Source of the DNA: Aeromicrobium fastidiosum
Lineage (GTDB): Bacteria; Actinomycetota; Actinomycetes; Propionibacteriales; Nocardioidaceae
DNA length: 64,000 nucleotides
Reading direction: 5' to 3'
Assembly (NCBI RefSeq): GCF_017876595.1
Contig: NZ_JAGIOG010000001.1
Location: 2,480,001 to 2,544,000 of the forward strand
The position numbers and the translations under genes are program-made. This document shows positions 10,816-23,454 of this stretch, in pieces; the stretch's first letter is position 1, and the number at the start of each line of letters is the position of its first letter. The notes below the pieces were generated by a model. It was given only the letters and a program-made list of their open reading frames with translations. It did no database searches and was not told where the DNA came from.

Positions 10816-12450
10816 ATGACGTTCCGCGTGTGGTGCCCCGACCTCGAACGAGTGCGCGTGCGGGTCGACGGTGTCGACCACGACATGTCCCGCGAGAGCG
10901 ACGGCGGGTGGTGGGCGGCGGACGTCGCCGCGTCACCCGGCACCGACTACGCCTTCGTGCTCGGCGACGACGAGACGCCCTTGCCCGATCCGCGCTCGAG
11001 CTGGCAGCCCCAGGGCGTCCACGCGGCCTCGCGCGTCTACGACCACGACGCCTTCGGGTGGTCCGACCAGTCGTGGACGGGCCGCGAGCTCGCCCGCTCG
11101 GTCATCTACGAGCTGCACATCGGCACCTTCACGCCCGGCGGCACGTTCGACGCCGCGATCGAGCGCCTCGACCACCTCGTCGCTCTCGGCATCGATCTCG
11201 TCGAGGTGCTGCCGGTCAACTCGTTCGACGGCCCGCACGGCTGGGGCTACGACGGAGTGCTGTGGGGCGCGGTGCACGAGCCCTACGGCGGGCCCGACGG
11301 ATTCAAGCGCTTCGTCGACGCGTGCCATGCGCGCGGTCTCGGCGTGGTGCTCGACGTCGTCTACAACCACCTCGGGCCGTCGGGCGCCTACCTCGACCGC
11401 TTCGGCCCGTACTTCGCCGGCCAGAACGACTGGGGGCCGGGCCTCAACCTCGACGGACCGGGCTCCGACGAGGTGCGCCGCTACGTGCTCGACAACGCGC
11501 GCACGTGGTTCGAGCACTTCCACGTCGACGGCCTGCGGCTCGACGCCGTCCACGCCCTCGCCGACAAGCGGGCACTGCCGATCCTCGAGGAGCTGTCGGC
11601 CGAGACCGCCGCGTTGTCCGCGGCGCTGGGACGTCCGCTGACGCTCATCGCGGAGTCCGACCTCAACGACCCCCGCACCGTCACGCCACGCTCGGAGCAC
11701 GGGCTCGGCATGGACGCGCAGTGGTCGGACGACCTGCACCACGCGATCCACGTCCGCCTGACCGGCGAGACCGACGGCTACTACGCCGACTTCGCCGCTC
11801 CGGGTGCCCTGGCCAAGACGCTGCGGGGAGCGTTCTTCCACGACGGCTCGTGGTCGTCGTTCAGGGAGCGCTCGCACGGCCGGCCGGTCGACGTCGCCGC
11901 GCTGCCCGGTACGGCGTTCCTGGCGTACGTGCAGAACCACGACCAGATCGGCAACCGGGCCACGGGCGACCGCATCTCGGCCACGGTGTCACCGGGGCTC
12001 ATCGCGTGCGGCGCGGCGATCGTCCTGCTGGGGCCCTACACGCCGATGCTGTTCATGGGCGAGGAGTGGGCCGCGTCGACGCCGTGGCAGTTCTTCGCCT
12101 CTTTCCCCGATCCCGACCTCGCCGACGCCGTCCGCAACGGTCGCCGCAAGGAGTTCGGCCGGCACGGGTGGGGCGAGTCGGAGGTGCCCGATCCGATGGA
12201 CGAGGCCACGTTCCGCCGGTCGAAGCTCGACTGGTCGGAGCTCGACCACCCCGACCACGCCGACATCCTCGAGCTGCACACGTCCCTCATCGCGCTGCGC
12301 CGGGAGTTCCCCGAGCTGTCCGATCCGTCGCTTGCTGACTTCCGCGTCGAGGTCGCCGACGACGACTCGTGGATCGTGATGCACCGCGGACGCTTCCAGG
12401 TGCGCGTCGACTTCGCCGCCGGGGCGATCGACGTCACCTCCACCGACTGA
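10816..12450 (+). CDS. treZ: malto-oligosyltrehalose trehalohydrolase (TreZ)
   Basis: A 544-residue GH13 enzyme that releases trehalose from the maltooligosyl-trehalose made by TreY. An N-terminal immunoglobulin-like domain (FRVWCPDLERVRVRVDG…) is followed by the barrel. The catalytic residues are nucleophile D243 (GLRLDAVHAL), acid/base E280 (LIAESDLNDPR) and D376 (VQNHDQIGNR). The family motif NSFDGPHGWGYDGVLW is present. Length is slightly below the usual 570-600. The stop is followed at once by a palindromic repeat element and by a convergent phzF-family gene. Confidence 0.94.
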   Translation: MTFRVWCPDLERVRVRVDGVDHDMSRESDGGWWAADVAASPGTDYAFVLGDDETPLPDPRSSWQPQGVHAASRVYDHDAFGWSDQSWTGRELARSVIYELHIGTFTPGGTFDAAIERLDHLVALGIDLVEVLPVNSFDGPHGWGYDGVLWGAVHEPYGGPDGFKRFVDACHARGLGVVLDVVYNHLGPSGAYLDRFGPYFAGQNDWGPGLNLDGPGSDEVRRYVLDNARTWFEHFHVDGLRLDAVHALADKRALPILEELSAETAALSAALGRPLTLIAESDLNDPRTVTPRSEHGLGMDAQWSDDLHHAIHVRLTGETDGYYADFAAPGALAKTLRGAFFHDGSWSSFRERSHGRPVDVAALPGTAFLAYVQNHDQIGNRATGDRISATVSPGLIACGAAIVLLGPYTPMLFMGEEWAASTPWQFFASFPDPDLADAVRNGRRKEFGRHGWGESEVPDPMDEATFRRSKLDWSELDHPDHADILELHTSLIALRREFPELSDPSLADFRVEVADDDSWIVMHRGRFQVRVDFAAGAIDVTSTD

Positions 12451-12457
12451 CGGGTCC

Positions 12458-12570
12458 GCGAGTGGCGCAGTCTCGCGAGTGGCGGGTCCGCGAGTGGCGC
12501 AGTTTCGCGCTTCTGGGACGGCGTGTCGCGCGAACCTGCGCCACTCGGCACCCGGTTTGCGCCACTCGCG
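12458..12570 (+). repeat. hairpin repeat element, family 1 copy A
   Basis: The outer arms GAGTGGCGCAG (12492-12502) and CTGCGCCACTC (12536-12546) pair perfectly. The inner arms TTCGCGC (12504-12510) and GCGCGAA (12528-12534) also pair. The loop is TTCTGGGACGGCGTGTC. Extra copies of the arm, GCGAGTGGCG on the left (from 12458 and from 12475) and GCGCCACTCGCG on the right (12559-12570), flank the core. The element fills the gap between convergent treZ and the phzF-family gene and ends at the latter's stop codon. Related copies lie at 41231-41310 and 43599-43699. Confidence 0.85.
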
Positions 12571-13386
12571 CTACAGTGCGGCCTCGCCGGAGATGCCGAC
12601 GACGGTGTCGCCGCCCACCCAGATGTCGTCGCCGATGCGCTCGACGTGCACCCGACCTCGTCGCCCGAGACGGGTCCCCTGGGCTGCGACGTAGGAGTCG
12701 GTGGCCAGGCCCGAGCCGATCAGCCACTGGCCGATCGCGGCGTTGAGGCTTCCCGTGACGGGGTCCTCGCCGGGCGGGAAGAACGCCCGTACCTCGACGT
12801 CAGCCGGCCCGCCGGGCGCGTGGGGCCCCACGATGCCGATCTTGTCGATCGCCCCGAACGTGCCCGGCTCGACCGCCAGGACGGCAGCGGCGCTGCGGAG
12901 CAGCAGCGCGACCCAGCCGGGTCCGTTGTCGGCCCACTGGGCACCGATGACGTCCGCGCGGTCGATGCCGAGTGCCGTCGCGGCCGCCACGACATCGGCC
13001 TCGTCCACGGGTCCGCCGCGCTGCAGCGGGGGAGCGGCGAACGCCAGACGGCCGTCCGTCTCTCGAACCCGCACGAGCCCGGCACCGCACTCCTGCACGA
13101 TCTCGCCGGCCACCTTCGGGACGCCGCCAGCGGCCAGCCACGCCCGGGCCGACCCCAGGGTGGGATGGCCGGCGAACGGCAGCTCGCGGTACGTCGTGAA
13201 GATCCGCAGCCGGTAGTCGGCCGCCGGATCGGTGGGCGCGAGCAGGAACGTCGTCTCCGACAGGTTGGTCCACCGCGCGAACGCGGCCAGCTGGTCGTCG
13301 TCCAGGCCGTCGGCGTCGTGGACGACCGCGACGGGGTTGCCGTACATGAGCTCGTCCGTGAACACGTCGACCTGGCTGAATCGCAT
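12571..13386 (-). CDS. PhzF-family isomerase/epimerase-like protein
   Basis: A 271-residue protein of the PhzF / diaminopimelate-epimerase-like fold. The N-terminus is typical (MRFSQVDVFTDELMYGNPVAVV). The catalytic glutamate E44 in NLSETTFLL matches Glu45 of PhzF, and RIFTTYRELPFAGHPTLGSA and FFPPGEDPVTGSLNAA are the two signature regions. No other phenazine gene is near, so it is probably one of the widespread family members of unknown substrate. A TAGCCT hexamer ends six bases upstream of the ATG, predicting a leaderless transcript. Confidence 0.88.
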   Translation of the reverse strand: MRFSQVDVFTDELMYGNPVAVVHDADGLDDDQLAAFARWTNLSETTFLLAPTDPAADYRLRIFTTYRELPFAGHPTLGSARAWLAAGGVPKVAGEIVQECGAGLVRVRETDGRLAFAAPPLQRGGPVDEADVVAAATALGIDRADVIGAQWADNGPGWVALLLRSAAAVLAVEPGTFGAIDKIGIVGPHAPGGPADVEVRAFFPPGEDPVTGSLNAAIGQWLIGSGLATDSYVAAQGTRLGRRGRVHVERIGDDIWVGGDTVVGISGEAAL

Positions 13387-13404
13387 GCCCCGAGGCTATC
13401 GATC

Positions 13405-13453
13405 CCGTGATCGGGGAAACGTCCGGTCACCAGGTGCCTGGATGTCTCCCCAA
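13405..13453 (+). repeat. imperfect palindrome, left boundary of the DUF559 gene unit
   Basis: This imperfect inverted repeat (GGGGAAACGTCC…GGATGTCTCCCC) is centred on CACCAGGTG. Its left part, CGTGATCGGGGAA (13406-13418), is repeated exactly in inverted orientation at 14494-14506. The two elements bracket the gene at 13532-14485. Confidence 0.7.
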
Positions 13454-13531
13454 CGACGCTCCAGAGGTCGGTCGTCCACAGGCTGCCGTGCCGTGGGGAC
13501 GCCGTGCCCGACCACGGATGACGCTGGCGAC

Positions 13532-14485
13532 GTGAAGCGGTTCCTCGTCGACCAGTCCGGCACGGTCTCCCGACAGCAGCTGCTGTCCGACGGCCTGAGC
13601 GAGAACGACGTCCGTCGGCTGGTGCGACGGCGTGACCTGACCGCGATCCACCCCGGCGTCTTCGTCGACCACACCGGGACGCCGACCTGGCTGCAACGTG
13701 CCTGGGCGGCCGTCCTCTACGCGAGGCCGGCAGCGCTCGGAGGGGAGTCGGCGCTGCGCGCCGCAGATGGCCCGGGCCGGACGCTCCGCTCGGACGACAT
13801 CACCGTGGTGATCGACCACGAGCGCCGAGTCCGCGCCAGGGCGGGGCTGGTGGTCGAACGACGCCGGGCGCTGGACGACCATGTGCTCTGGAACCTGGGA
13901 CCGCCGCGGCTGCGCTACGAGGACGCCACGGTGGACGTGGCACTTGCCGCAGGCACAGACCTCGATGCGGTTGCGGCCTTGGCGGCTGCCTGCGGAGGAC
14001 GCCGGACGACGGCCCGTCGCCTGGCACAGACTGTGCGTGACCGGGCACGAGTGCCCCGGCGCGCGTGGCTCATGGCGGTGCTGGACGACGTCGCCGAGGG
14101 CACGAGCTCGGTGCTCGAGCACCGATACCTCCGCGACGTCGAGCGCGCCCACGGCCTGCCGCGGGCTCGCCGACAGCTGCGAGCCCTCGCCGCCGGGACC
14201 GTCACCTACCGGGACGCCGATGTCGCGGGTCTGGTCGTCGTCGAGCTGGACGGCCGGCTCTTCCACGACTCGGCGTCGGCTCGCGACCGCGACATGGAGC
14301 GCGACCTTGACACGTCGCTCGACGGGCGGACGACAGTGCGTCTCGGCTGGGGACAGGTCGTCGGGCGTCCGTGCAGCACCGCGGGCAAGATCGGGGCGTT
14401 GCTCACGATGCTGGGCTGGACTGGTGTGATCGTCCCGTGCAGGCCTGGCTGCACCGCAACGGGGAACATCCCGGTCATCAGGTGA
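13532..14485 (+). CDS. AbiEi-like N-terminal / DUF559-type nuclease-like protein
   Basis: A 317-residue protein. Residues 1-50 (RFLVDQSGTVSRQQLLSDGLSENDVRRLVRRRDLTAIHPGVFV) are the winged-helix head seen in AbiEi antitoxin-like and DUF559 proteins. The C-terminal part carries VVELDGRLFH…ARDRDMERD, the Vsr/DUF559 endonuclease-like motif with acidic residues and His. The GTG at 13532 is the first start that gives this conserved beginning. The last ten codons and the stop lie inside the palindrome at 14461-14499, so the element has supplied the C-terminus. Such genes are common singletons in actinobacteria; their role is unknown. No AbiEii-like toxin partner is next to it. Confidence 0.75.
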   Translation: MKRFLVDQSGTVSRQQLLSDGLSENDVRRLVRRRDLTAIHPGVFVDHTGTPTWLQRAWAAVLYARPAALGGESALRAADGPGRTLRSDDITVVIDHERRVRARAGLVVERRRALDDHVLWNLGPPRLRYEDATVDVALAAGTDLDAVAALAAACGGRRTTARRLAQTVRDRARVPRRAWLMAVLDDVAEGTSSVLEHRYLRDVERAHGLPRARRQLRALAAGTVTYRDADVAGLVVVELDGRLFHDSASARDRDMERDLDTSLDGRTTVRLGWGQVVGRPCSTAGKIGALLTMLGWTGVIVPCRPGCTATGNIPVIR

Positions 14486-14499
14486 CCGGGATGTTCCCC
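14461..14499 (+). repeat. perfect 17-bp palindrome at the 3' end of the DUF559 gene
   Basis: GGGGAACATCCCGGTCA (14461-14477) and its exact complement (14483-14499) flank a five-base loop. In RNA this forms a very stable hairpin that could end transcription, though no T-tract follows. The arm plus GATCACG (to 14506) matches, inverted, the palindrome at 13405-13453. The stop codon of the upstream gene is at 14483-14485. Confidence 0.85.
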
Positions 14500-14599
14500 G
14501 ATCACGAAGAGCGCCCCGATCCGCCTCCGAGCGGCGGCATCGGGCCCGCCCCCGTACGGTGGGGGACGAGATTTGAACCGTCATCCACTCGGAGGTCCC

Positions 14600-15184
14600 A
14601 TGTCGTTCCGCCTGTCCCACGTCCCGCTGCGCGCCACGGCCGGCGCGTTCATCCTCAACTCGGGGCTGTCGAAGTGGTCGGCCGACCGTGCGACGGCCGA
14701 GGGACTGCACGGATTCGCGTCCGGCACGTACCCCGCGGTCAAGAACATCGACCCGCCGATCTTCGTCAAGGCCCTCGCGGCCGGCGAGATCGCCCTCGGT
14801 GCCGCGCTGCTGCTGCCGGGCGTGTCCTCGACCAAGGCCGGTGCCGGACTCACCGCGTTCTCGGCCGGTCTGCTGGGCCTGTACGTCAAGACCCCGGGGC
14901 TGCGCGAAGGCCTGCGCCCGACGCAGGACGGCATCGCGATCGCCAAGGACGTCTGGCTGCTCGGCATCGGCACGAGCCTGGTCGTCGACGGCAGCGGCGA
15001 CAGCCACAAGGTCCGCAAGGCCGAGCGCAAGGCCGCACGTGCCCAGCGCAAGACCGAGCGGCTCGAGCGCAAGGCGTCCGGCGAGGGGCTCGTCTCGAAG
15101 TCGCAGAAGAAGGCGCTGAAGAAGTCGACCAAGAAGGCCAAGAAGAAGGCCGCCAAGACGCTCGCCAAGGCCACCGCGCACTGA
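14600..15184 (+). CDS. DoxX-like membrane protein with lysine-rich C-terminal tail
   Basis: A 194-residue protein. Residues 1-135 hold four hydrophobic segments (near TAGAFILNSGLSKW, FVKALAAGEIALGAALLLPG, AGAGLTAFSAGLLGLYV and KDVWLLGIGTSLVV) in the style of DoxX-family proteins. From about 140 on, the chain is dominated by Lys, Arg, Ala and Glu and ends in histone-H1-like KKALKKSTKKAKKKAAKTLA. GGAGG at 14591-14595 fixes the ATG at 14600. Role unknown; the tail could bind nucleic acid or acidic lipids, which is inference. Confidence 0.65.
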   Translation: MSFRLSHVPLRATAGAFILNSGLSKWSADRATAEGLHGFASGTYPAVKNIDPPIFVKALAAGEIALGAALLLPGVSSTKAGAGLTAFSAGLLGLYVKTPGLREGLRPTQDGIAIAKDVWLLGIGTSLVVDGSGDSHKVRKAERKAARAQRKTERLERKASGEGLVSKSQKKALKKSTKKAKKKAAKTLAKATAH

Positions 15185-15241
15185 CGGAGCGCAGCACCTC
15201 GCGTCGTCGGCGCGCACCTCACGCCTGAGACACTGGACGAC

Positions 15242-17371
15242 ATGGTCACCCACCCCACCGCCGATGCCCCCGTGCTCGCCGGTCGTCCCTTCCCGCTCGG
15301 TGCCCACCCCGAGGCGGGAGGGGTGCGGTTCGCGGTGGCCAGCAGCGTCGCCGACGGCGTCGAGGTGTGCCTGGTCGACGACGACGGCACCGAGCGTCGC
15401 ATCGCGCTGACCGAGCGGACGTTCGGCGTGTGGCACGGGCTCGTCCCCGGAGTCACGCCCGGCCAGAAGTACGGCTTCCGGGTGCACGGCCCGTACGAGC
15501 CCAAGACGGGCCTGCGGTGCAATCCGCACAAGCTGCTGGTCGACCCCTACGCCCGCCGCATCAGCGGGACGATGACCGACTTGGACGCCGCCCTCGGCTA
15601 TGCCGACGACCCCGACGGAGTCGAGCCCAGCACCGTCGATTCCCTGGGCAGCGTGCCGCTCAGCGTCGTCACGAGCCCCGGCGGGCCCGACACGGGCGTC
15701 AAGCCGGAGATCCCGTTCGAGGAGACCGTGGTCTACGAGCTGCACGTCAAGGGCTTCACGGCGCAGCACCCCGACGTCCCCGAGGCGCTGCGCGGCACCT
15801 ACCTCGGCCTCGCGCACCCCGCCGTCATCGAGCACCTCGTGCGTCTCGGCGTCACGAGCGTCGAGCTGCTGCCGGTGCAGGCATTCAGCGACGAGCCGTC
15901 GCTCGTGCGCGACGAGCGCCACAACTACTGGGGCTACTCGCCGCTCGGCTACTTCGCTCCGCACGCGGGCTACGCGAGCGAGCCGGGTCGCGAGGTCGAG
16001 GAGTTCCGCACGATGGTCGCCGCCCTGCACGCGGCCAACATCGAGGTCATCGTCGACGTCGTCTACAACCACACCTGCGAGGGCGGTCCGGACGGCCCGA
16101 CGCTGAGCTTCCGCGGCTACGAGGCACCGGCCTACTATCTGCACGACGACGACGGCCACATGGCCGACATCACGGGTTGCGGCAACACGCTCGAGGCCAG
16201 CTCGCCGACCGTCATCCGCCTGGTCACCGACTCGCTGCGCTACTGGACCACCGAGCTGGGGGTCGACGGGTTCCGGTTCGACCTCGCCAGCACCATGGGA
16301 CGTCCGCGCGGCGGCGCGTTCGACCGCGACTCGGCCCTGCTGACCGCCATCACGACCGATCCGGTGCTGTCGCGGTGCAAGCTCATCGCCGAGCCGTGGG
16401 ACGCGACGGGCGAGGGCTACAAGGTGGGCTTCTTCGCCGCGCAGTGGGCCGAGTGGAACGGCGTCTACCGCGACACCGTTCGCGACTTCTGGCGCGGCGA
16501 GGCCGGCGGTGTCGACAACCTGGCCTACCGCCTCTCGGGATCGTCAGACCTGTACGACCACACGCTGCGCCGCCCGTGGCAGTCGATCAACTTCGTCAAC
16601 GCCCACGACGGCTTCACGCTGCGCGACCTCGTGTCGTACGACGAGAAGCACAACGAGGCCAATGGCGAGGACAACCGCGACGGCACCAACGACAACCGCT
16701 CGTGGAACCACGGTGTCGAGGGCGAGACCGACGACGCCGGGGTCAACGAGCTGCGCTCGCGCCAGGCGCGCAACCTGTTCGCGACGCTGATGCTGTCGAC
16801 CGGCACGCCGATGTTCGTCGCCGGTGACGAGCGGTGGCGCACGCAGGGGGGCAACAACAACGCGTACTGCCTCGACGACCCGACGTCGTGGGTCGACTGG
16901 ACCGAGACCGAGGCGTCCGAGCAGATGCTGGCCTTCGCCCGGCGGGTCGTCTTCCTGCGCGCCAACAGCCCGGCCCTGCGGCAGCCCGAGTTCTTCGACG
17001 GCCGCACGACGCCGACGGGTCGGCCCGACCTGATCTGGCTGCGCCCCGACGGCCGCGAGCTCGACGAGGACGACTGGGCTGACGACGAGTGCCGCACCCT
17101 CGGCATGTGGATCGACGGGTCCAACAGCCAGTCGCGCACGCGTGAGGGCGAGCTGCTGACCGACCACTCCTGGCTCCTGTTGATGCACGCGGGTGCCGAT
17201 GCCGTCGACGTGACGCTGCCGGGTGCCGAGTTCGGCACGACGTTCGAGCCCACGCTCGACACGACGAGCCCTGACGGCGCACCGCGCGCCGGCGAGCCGC
17301 TGCCCGCCGGTGCGACGGTGACGCTCGAGGGACGGTCTCTGCTGCTGCTCAAGGCACCGCGAGAGCAGTGA
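15242..17371 (+). CDS. glgX: glycogen debranching enzyme GlgX (second copy)
   Basis: A 709-residue GH13 isoamylase-type enzyme, paralogous to the protein at 4557-6671. It shares the sequence order FPLGAHPEAGGVRFAVAS, HGPYEPKTGLRCNPHKLLVDPYA and HNYWGYSPLGYFAPH. The catalytic residues are D347 (VDGFRFDLAS), E384 (LIAEPWDATG) and D456 (VNAHDGFTLR). [16 protein letters not shown] replaces [16 protein letters not shown] of the first copy, a difference near the substrate cleft. GACACT seven bases before the ATG suggests a leaderless start. Two debranching enzymes of different chain-length preference are plausible. Confidence 0.93.
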   Translation: MVTHPTADAPVLAGRPFPLGAHPEAGGVRFAVASSVADGVEVCLVDDDGTERRIALTERTFGVWHGLVPGVTPGQKYGFRVHGPYEPKTGLRCNPHKLLVDPYARRISGTMTDLDAALGYADDPDGVEPSTVDSLGSVPLSVVTSPGGPDTGVKPEIPFEETVVYELHVKGFTAQHPDVPEALRGTYLGLAHPAVIEHLVRLGVTSVELLPVQAFSDEPSLVRDERHNYWGYSPLGYFAPHAGYASEPGREVEEFRTMVAALHAANIEVIVDVVYNHTCEGGPDGPTLSFRGYEAPAYYLHDDDGHMADITGCGNTLEASSPTVIRLVTDSLRYWTTELGVDGFRFDLASTMGRPRGGAFDRDSALLTAITTDPVLSRCKLIAEPWDATGEGYKVGFFAAQWAEWNGVYRDTVRDFWRGEAGGVDNLAYRLSGSSDLYDHTLRRPWQSINFVNAHDGFTLRDLVSYDEKHNEANGEDNRDGTNDNRSWNHGVEGETDDAGVNELRSRQARNLFATLMLSTGTPMFVAGDERWRTQGGNNNAYCLDDPTSWVDWTETEASEQMLAFARRVVFLRANSPALRQPEFFDGRTTPTGRPDLIWLRPDGRELDEDDWADDECRTLGMWIDGSNSQSRTREGELLTDHSWLLLMHAGADAVDVTLPGAEFGTTFEPTLDTTSPDGAPRAGEPLPAGATVTLEGRSLLLLKAPREQ

Positions 17372-17410
17372 CACAGTGTCGGGCCGGCCACGAGGGGTAA
17401 GACTCGTCAC

Positions 17411-18091
17411 GTGACCAACAGCCCCCGACTGATTGCCGTCTCCGAGCCACGTCGCGCGGAGGCGGTCGTGCTCGTCCTGCATGGTGGCGCGAGCCGGCGG
17501 GACGACCCGCGGGTCAGCCCGACGCAGCTGTCGGTGCTGCGCATGATCCCCATCGCCCAGCGCGTCGCCAAGGCCGACCGGCGACGTCTCGCGGTCTACC
17601 GGCTGCTCAACTCCACCCGCGGGTGGGCCACGGGCCACACGCCCGTCGACGACGTCCACTGGGCGATCGACCAGCTGGCCGACGGATTCGGCTCCGGGCT
17701 GCCCGTCGGCCTGGTCGGGCACTCGCTGGGCGGTCGGGCGGCGATCCTGGCGGCCGACCGTCCCGAGGTCCGCAGCGTCGTGGCGCTCAATCCGTGGGTC
17801 TACCCGGCCGACGGCGACGTCGACCTGACCGGTCGGCGCGTCCTCGTGGTGCACGGGTCCGACGACCGCATCGCGACGCCCGACCGCTCGGCCGCCGCGG
17901 CGAGGAGGCTGTCGCGCACCGCCGACGTGTCGTTCGTCAGCGTCACGGGCGGCAAGCACGCGATGCTGCGGCGGGGACGCGAGTTCGAGCGTCTCGCGGC
18001 AGACTTCTCGGCCGCGACGCTGCTGGACGACCGCACGCCCCGCGGCGTCGTGGCCCAGGCGCTGGCCGGCGAGTCCACGATCCAGATCTGA
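17411..18091 (+). CDS. alpha/beta hydrolase
   Basis: A 226-residue cytosolic hydrolase with the nucleophile elbow GHSLGG (S105), an acid in VHGSDDRIA and a histidine in GGKHAML, that is, a complete Ser-Asp-His triad. The GTG start at 17411 is preceded by TAAGACT, which suggests a leaderless mRNA. Substrate unknown. It lies between glgX2 and glgE, but neither sequence nor overlap ties it to glucan metabolism. Confidence 0.82.
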   Translation: MTNSPRLIAVSEPRRAEAVVLVLHGGASRRDDPRVSPTQLSVLRMIPIAQRVAKADRRRLAVYRLLNSTRGWATGHTPVDDVHWAIDQLADGFGSGLPVGLVGHSLGGRAAILAADRPEVRSVVALNPWVYPADGDVDLTGRRVLVVHGSDDRIATPDRSAAAARRLSRTADVSFVSVTGGKHAMLRRGREFERLAADFSAATLLDDRTPRGVVAQALAGESTIQI

Positions 18092-18218
18092 GCCGCGCGG
18101 GTTGTTGCGTCAGGCGTGGGGCGTGACAGGGTGGGTACGGGGCCTGCTCACGAGCGCGAGCGGGTTCACGCCCAGCACCGCGTGACCACGATCGTCCGAC
18201 AACAGTGAGGGAGCGTGC

Positions 18219-20191
<1,973 letters not shown>

Positions 20192-20195
<4 letters not shown>

Positions 20196-22032
20196 CCGAC
20201 GAGCAGACCATCGACACCGCTGAGGCACCCGCGCCCGACGCGGCCCTCGCGGGGCTGGAGCAGACGCCGCACACCGGAGAGGCGGTCGAGCCCGACGGCA
20301 CCTTGGTGCAGCCCGAGGCCGACGACTTCGGCCACGCCGAGCAGGCACCCAGCAACCCCGACTGGTTCAAGCGCGCGGTGTTCTACGAGGTGCTCGTGCG
20401 GGCGTTCGCCGACTCCAACGGAGACGGCACCGGCGACCTGCGCGGCCTGGCCGGCAAGCTCGACTACCTGCAGTGGCTCGGCGTCGACTGCCTGTGGCTG
20501 CCGCCGTTCTACGCCTCGCCCCTGCGCGACGGCGGGTACGACATCAGCGACTTCCGGGCCGTGCTGCCCGAGTTCGGCACGGTCGACGACTTCGTCTACC
20601 TGCTCGAGGAGGCGCACAAGCGCGACATCCGCGTCATCACCGACCTCGTCCTCAACCACACGTCCGACGCCCACCCGTGGTTCCAGGCGTCGCGCAACGA
20701 CCCCGACGGCCCGTACGGCGACTACTACGTGTGGAGCGACGACGACGCCAAGTACCCCGACGCGCGCATCATCTTCGTCGACACCGAGTCGTCCAACTGG
20801 ACGTACGACCCCGTGCGCGGGCAGTTCTTCTGGCACCGGTTCTTCAGCCACCAGCCCGATCTCAACTTCGAGAACGCCGAGGTGCGGGAGGCGATGATCG
20901 ACGTCCTGCGCTTCTGGCTCGACCTCGGCATCGACGGATTCAGGCTCGACGCCGTGCCCTACCTGTTCGAGGAGGAGGGCACCAACGGCGAGAACCTGCC
21001 GCGCACGCACGAGTACCTGCGCGAGGTGCGCTCGACGATCGATCGCGAGTACCCCGGACGCATCCTGCTGGCCGAGGCCAACCAGTGGCCGGCCGACGTC
21101 GTGGAGTACTTCGGCAACCCCGACGTCGGCGGCGACGAGTGCCACATGGCGTTCCACTTCCCGCTCATGCCGCGCATCTTCATGGCGGTGCGCCGCGAGT
21201 CGCGGTTCCCGATCTCGGAGATCCTGCAGCAGACCCCCGAGATCCCGTCGGGCACGCAGTGGGGCATCTTCCTGCGCAACCACGACGAGCTGACCCTCGA
21301 GATGGTCTCCGATGAGGAGCGCGACTACATGTACGCGGAGTACGCCAAGGATCCGCGCATGAAGGCCAACATCGGCATCCGTCGCCGGCTCGCGCCGCTG
21401 CTCGACAACGACCGCAACCAGCTCGAGCTGTTCACCGCGATGCTGCTGAGCCTGCCCGGCTCGCCGGTCCTCTACTACGGCGACGAGATCGGTATGGGCG
21501 ACAACATCTGGCTGGGCGACCGCGACGCGGTCCGTACGCCGATGCAGTGGTCGCCCGACCGCAACGCCGGTTTCTCTCGGTCCGACCCGGGTCGCGTCTA
21601 CCTGCCGCCGATCATGGACCCGACCTACGGGTACGAGGCCATCAACGTCGAGGCCCAGCAGGACAACGCCGCCTCGCTGCTCAACTGGACGCGCCGCATG
21701 ATCGCGATCCGCAAGCAGCACGGGGCCTTCGCGGAGGGCGAGTTCATCGACCTCGGCGGCTCCAACCCGAGCGTGCTGGCCTACCTGCGGCGTTGGGAGC
21801 GTCCGGACGGCGAGCTCGACGTCGTGCTGTGCGTCAACAACCTCTCGCGGTTCCCGCAGCCCGTCGAGCTCGAGCTGGGGACGTTCGAGGGATCCACGCC
21901 GGTCGAGCTGACCGGCAGCGTGCGGTTCCCGCGCATCGGCGAGCTGCCGTACCTGCTGACCCTGCCGGGTCACGGCTTCTACTGGTTCCAGCTCTCCGAG
22001 CTCGGCGACCAGGGCGAGCGAAGGAGCATGAC

Positions 22033-22036
<4 letters not shown>
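20192..22036 (+). CDS. treS: trehalose synthase (maltose alpha-D-glucosyltransferase)
   Basis: A 614-residue GH13 enzyme that interconverts trehalose and maltose and feeds maltose to maltokinase. A 50-residue acidic N-terminal tail precedes the barrel ([24 protein letters not shown]). The catalytic residues are D253 ([10 protein letters not shown]), E295 (LLAEANQWP) and D365 ([10 protein letters not shown]). The insert [19 protein letters not shown] is typical of TreS. It overlaps glgE (ATGA) and the maltokinase gene (ATGA at 22033). It lacks the fused maltokinase seen in some TreS proteins; the kinase is separate here. Confidence 0.95.

Positions 22037-23450
<1,414 letters not shown>

Positions 23451-23454
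<4 letters not shown>

Noticed and set aside
12458..12570. Insertion-sequence remnant reading of the hairpin element
   Set aside because: No transposase fragment or target duplication is seen; the conserved loop and covarying stem argue for a structural element.
12571..13386. Phenazine biosynthesis cluster
   Set aside because: Only the PhzF-family gene is present; no phzA/B/D/E/G-like genes are near, so phenazine production is not supported.
13427..16159. 910-codon open frame on the minus strand opposite the DUF559, DoxX-like and glgX2 genes
   Set aside because: It runs antisense to three well-supported genes and its translation is Arg/Val/Asp-rich without domain character. Long antisense frames are expected at this GC content.
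15242..17371. Second glgX as an assembly duplication
   Set aside because: The two GlgX proteins differ throughout and lie in different contexts, so they are true paralogues.
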